DNA of 43,968 bases from the NCBI GenBank assembly GCA_944328495.1, contig CALVHR010000015.1, positions 1 through 43,968 of the forward strand. Reading direction: 5' to 3'. Source of the stretch: an uncultured Clostridia bacterium. GTDB lineage: Bacteria; Bacillota; Clostridia; Christensenellales; Borkfalkiaceae. Made by a program: the position numbers and the translations under genes. The notes under the pieces are model-generated. The model was not told where the DNA came from. It saw nothing but the letters and a program-made list of their open reading frames with translations, and did not search any database. This document shows positions 42,857 through 43,968 of the stretch, piece by piece; the first letter of the stretch is position 1, and each line of letters opens with the position of its first letter.

Positions 42857-43151
42857 TGCCCGTCCAAACGTCAAGGATACGCCCATTCAACGCGTACGGT
42901 AATAAATTATTAATATTTTAAGCTTTATCGAAAATTATATAGCAAACGAAATGTCACAAAGGGGTGCGTTGCAGATGATTGCGTCGCCATTTTTTATGTA
43001 TGTGGTTTTTGGTGACGGGAGAGAGAAATACATGGAAAGATTGATGTTCGGATGATGCGCGGGTGTACATCTGTACTCGGAATGTTTCAATGCGCGTAAG
43101 AAATTTTGGATAAAAATTATTAATTAAATACAGCTGGGAGGATATTGAGTC
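42857..43151. other. Non-coding region upstream of the hutH fragment
   Basis: No convincing gene. It is AT-richer than its surroundings, especially 42900-42950 and 43100-43130. GGGAGG (43136-43141) is the ribosome site of the hutH fragment. A weak promoter may lie around 43104-43130 but the boxes are poor. Confidence 0.45.
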
Positions 43152-43574
43152 ATGCAGGCGATTGAGTTGACCGGAAATGAAATATCGTTAGAACAAATCA
43201 TGAATGTTGCAAGACAAGGGGCTCAAGTCATGCTCTCCCGATCCGCAGAAGAAAAGATAGAGAGATCGAGAAAAGTTGTCGAACAATTGGTAGAAGAATC
43301 CAAAGTGGTGTATGGGGTAGCGACGGGGTTCGGAATGTTCAGCGAAACGTTTATCGAGCACGAATACACGAATGCGCTGCAAAAGAATCTCATTGTTTCA
43401 CACGCGGTAGGCGCCGGCGACTATTTTCCGGAAGAAGTTGTACGGGCGGCAATGTTGCTTCGTATCAACAATTTCACATATGGTTATTCGGGCATACGGC
43501 TGCAGACGGTCAAGACATTGATCGAAATGCTGAATCGGGGAGTTACGCCCCTTGTGCCGGAGAAGCGTGAGTAG
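43152..43574 (+). pseudogene. hutH: Histidine ammonia-lyase, 5' fragment only
   Basis: A 140-residue reading frame equals the N-terminal quarter of HutH (normally about 510 residues), the enzyme that removes ammonia from histidine to give urocanate. Recognisable are VYGVATGFGMFSE, LQKNLIVSHAVGAGDYFPEE and the end RGVTPLVPEKRE, where the family continues GSxGASGDLAPL. The chain stops just before the Ala-Ser-Gly triad that forms the MIO cofactor, so the product cannot be active. The remaining frames after 43562 are also closed, so this is not one simple frameshift. The ribosome site is intact, so the break looks recent. A related family member (PAL/TAL) is possible. Confidence 0.8.
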
Positions 43575-43694
43575 GTGAAAGTATACTTTTCCGTATTTAA
43601 ACCGACACTTTACGGATATTTTCCGTCACTTCATTGTCAATATACAAAAAACGCCGCCGATAAACAAATACCGACGGCATACAAAAAGACGTTA

Positions 43695-43790
43695 AAACTC
43701 AAATACTGACGCACGGAGCATAAGGGCGGATCGCCAAGCGGTTTAGCGGCGATCGCCCGTTGCCGTGTGCATTTGAGTTTCGTTTTTTAT
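43695..43790 (+). ncRNA. Long three-part hairpin ending in a T-run
   Basis: AAACTCAAAT (43695-43704) pairs with ATTTGAGTTT (43771-43780). Inside, GCAC pairs with GTGC, and GGGCG-ATCGCC (43724-43735, one bulged G) pairs with GGCGATCGCCC (43748-43758). CGTTTTTTATTT follows. This could be the 3' end of a small RNA or an elaborate terminator; no promoter is evident directly upstream, so an RNA gene is only a possibility. Confidence 0.4.
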
Positions 43791-43801
43791 TTCGTTGTTT
43801 G

Positions 43802-43860
43802 TGGCGGGTGCTTGAACGGCGAGGCGCAGCCGAGCCGCTCGTTTATTCAAGCACCCGCCA
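43802..43860. repeat. Palindrome with 15-bp stem
   Basis: TGGCGGGTGCTTGAA (43802-43816) pairs exactly with TTCAAGCACCCGCCA (43846-43860) around a 29-nt GC-rich loop that can itself form short pairings. No T-run follows. It resembles a REP-like or mobile-element end. Confidence 0.6.
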
Positions 43861-43891
43861 TAGTGCCAAAAATGTTTTGAGGATATTACAC

Positions 43892-43920
43892 TTGAAAAAT
43901 AACTTGATTTATGCTATGAT
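43892..43920 (+). promoter_or_regulatory. Sigma-A promoter of a gene beyond the window
   Basis: TTGAAA (43892-43897) and TATGAT (43915-43920) have a 17-bp spacer. AGGGAG at 43954-43959 is a ribosome site whose start codon should lie just past 43968. Confidence 0.75.
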
Positions 43921-43968
43921 AAATTTGTTAATCAATATGATAAACAGTTATTTAGGGAGAAAAATAAA

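Larger units (their letters stand above)
43575..43968. other. 394-bp structured non-coding region at the window end
   Basis: No gene is seen. The region holds a small hairpin (GCCG...CGGC near 43653-43678), a long multi-part hairpin with T-run (43695-43790), a 15-bp-stem palindrome (43802-43860), a sigma-A promoter (43892-43920) and a ribosome site AGGGAG (43954-43959). It may be an insertion that disrupted hutH. Confidence 0.55.

Noticed and set aside
43562-43968. Group II intron interrupting hutH
   Set aside because: The junction reads GTGAG rather than GTGYG, the following bases do not resemble the start of domain I, and no reverse transcriptase is visible. An intron cannot be excluded without downstream sequence, but it is not supported.

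Overview
The window reads as a chromosomal segment of an anaerobic, low-to-mid GC Firmicute, most likely a gut Clostridia lineage (possibly Christensenellales-like; this placement is inference). Support: a single-chain pyruvate:ferredoxin oxidoreductase, a class I lysyl-tRNA synthetase, a eukaryote/archaeal-type ProRS, group II ECF transporters, DegV and M29 duplicates, strong AGGAGG-type ribosome sites, and many sigma-A promoters that all have a 17-bp spacer. Coding density is high. No rRNA, tRNA, CRISPR array, complete insertion sequence or prophage was seen. Only the two ends look accessory: a palindromic repeat at 26-72, and a broken hutH followed by structured non-coding DNA at 43152-43968.

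Layout. 1-2.1 kb: palindromic repeat, a membrane protein, and a BspA-like leucine-rich-repeat lipoprotein. 2.1-5.7 kb (minus strand): a phosphohexomutase and transketolase operon. 5.8-7.8 kb: two tandem DegV fatty-acid-binding proteins. 7.9-11.9 kb: proS, mnmE and a LysR regulator. 12.1-13.4 kb (minus): a DUF4364 protein, a TSCPD protein and an HPr-like protein without the phosphorylatable histidine. 13.5-14.8 kb: an unrecognised protein translationally coupled to a NUDIX ADP-ribose pyrophosphatase. 15.0 kb (minus): a tiny Cys-rich membrane protein. 15.6-18.8 kb: an ECF S component (probably PanT), coaX, homoserine dehydrogenase and a cupin, followed by an ATP-grasp ligase. 19.9-22.4 kb: a polar amino acid ABC importer with an apparently circularly permuted binding protein and an ATPase with a basic insert. 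22.6-25.1 kb: two tandem M29 aminopeptidases. 25.2-27.8 kb: a small membrane protein, a leaderless MmcQ/YjbR gene and a uracil permease. 28.0-30.4 kb (minus): azlC, azlD and a YwaF-like membrane protein. 30.6-32.7 kb: class I LysRS carrying an extra C-terminal tRNA-binding domain. 32.8-38.2 kb (minus): an S41 peptidase lipoprotein and PFOR. 38.5-42.8 kb: ecfA1-ecfA2-ecfT, truA, and a membrane protein with a Pro/Tyr/Gly-rich tail. 43.1 kb to the end: a hutH 5' fragment, hairpins, and the promoter plus ribosome site of a gene that starts just outside.

How the genes fit together. The energizing ECF module at 38.5 kb has no S component of its own, so the orphan S component at 15.6 kb, next to pantothenate kinase, probably docks on it to feed CoA synthesis. 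CoA is the substrate of PFOR. Amino acid import, branched-chain amino acid export (AzlCD), aminopeptidases and homoserine dehydrogenase suggest active peptide and amino acid metabolism.

The items most worth following up are the permuted substrate-binding protein, the LysRS-tRBD fusion, the hutH break immediately before the MIO catalytic triad, two apparently leaderless genes with canonical sigma-A promoters, and the His-less HPr homologue.
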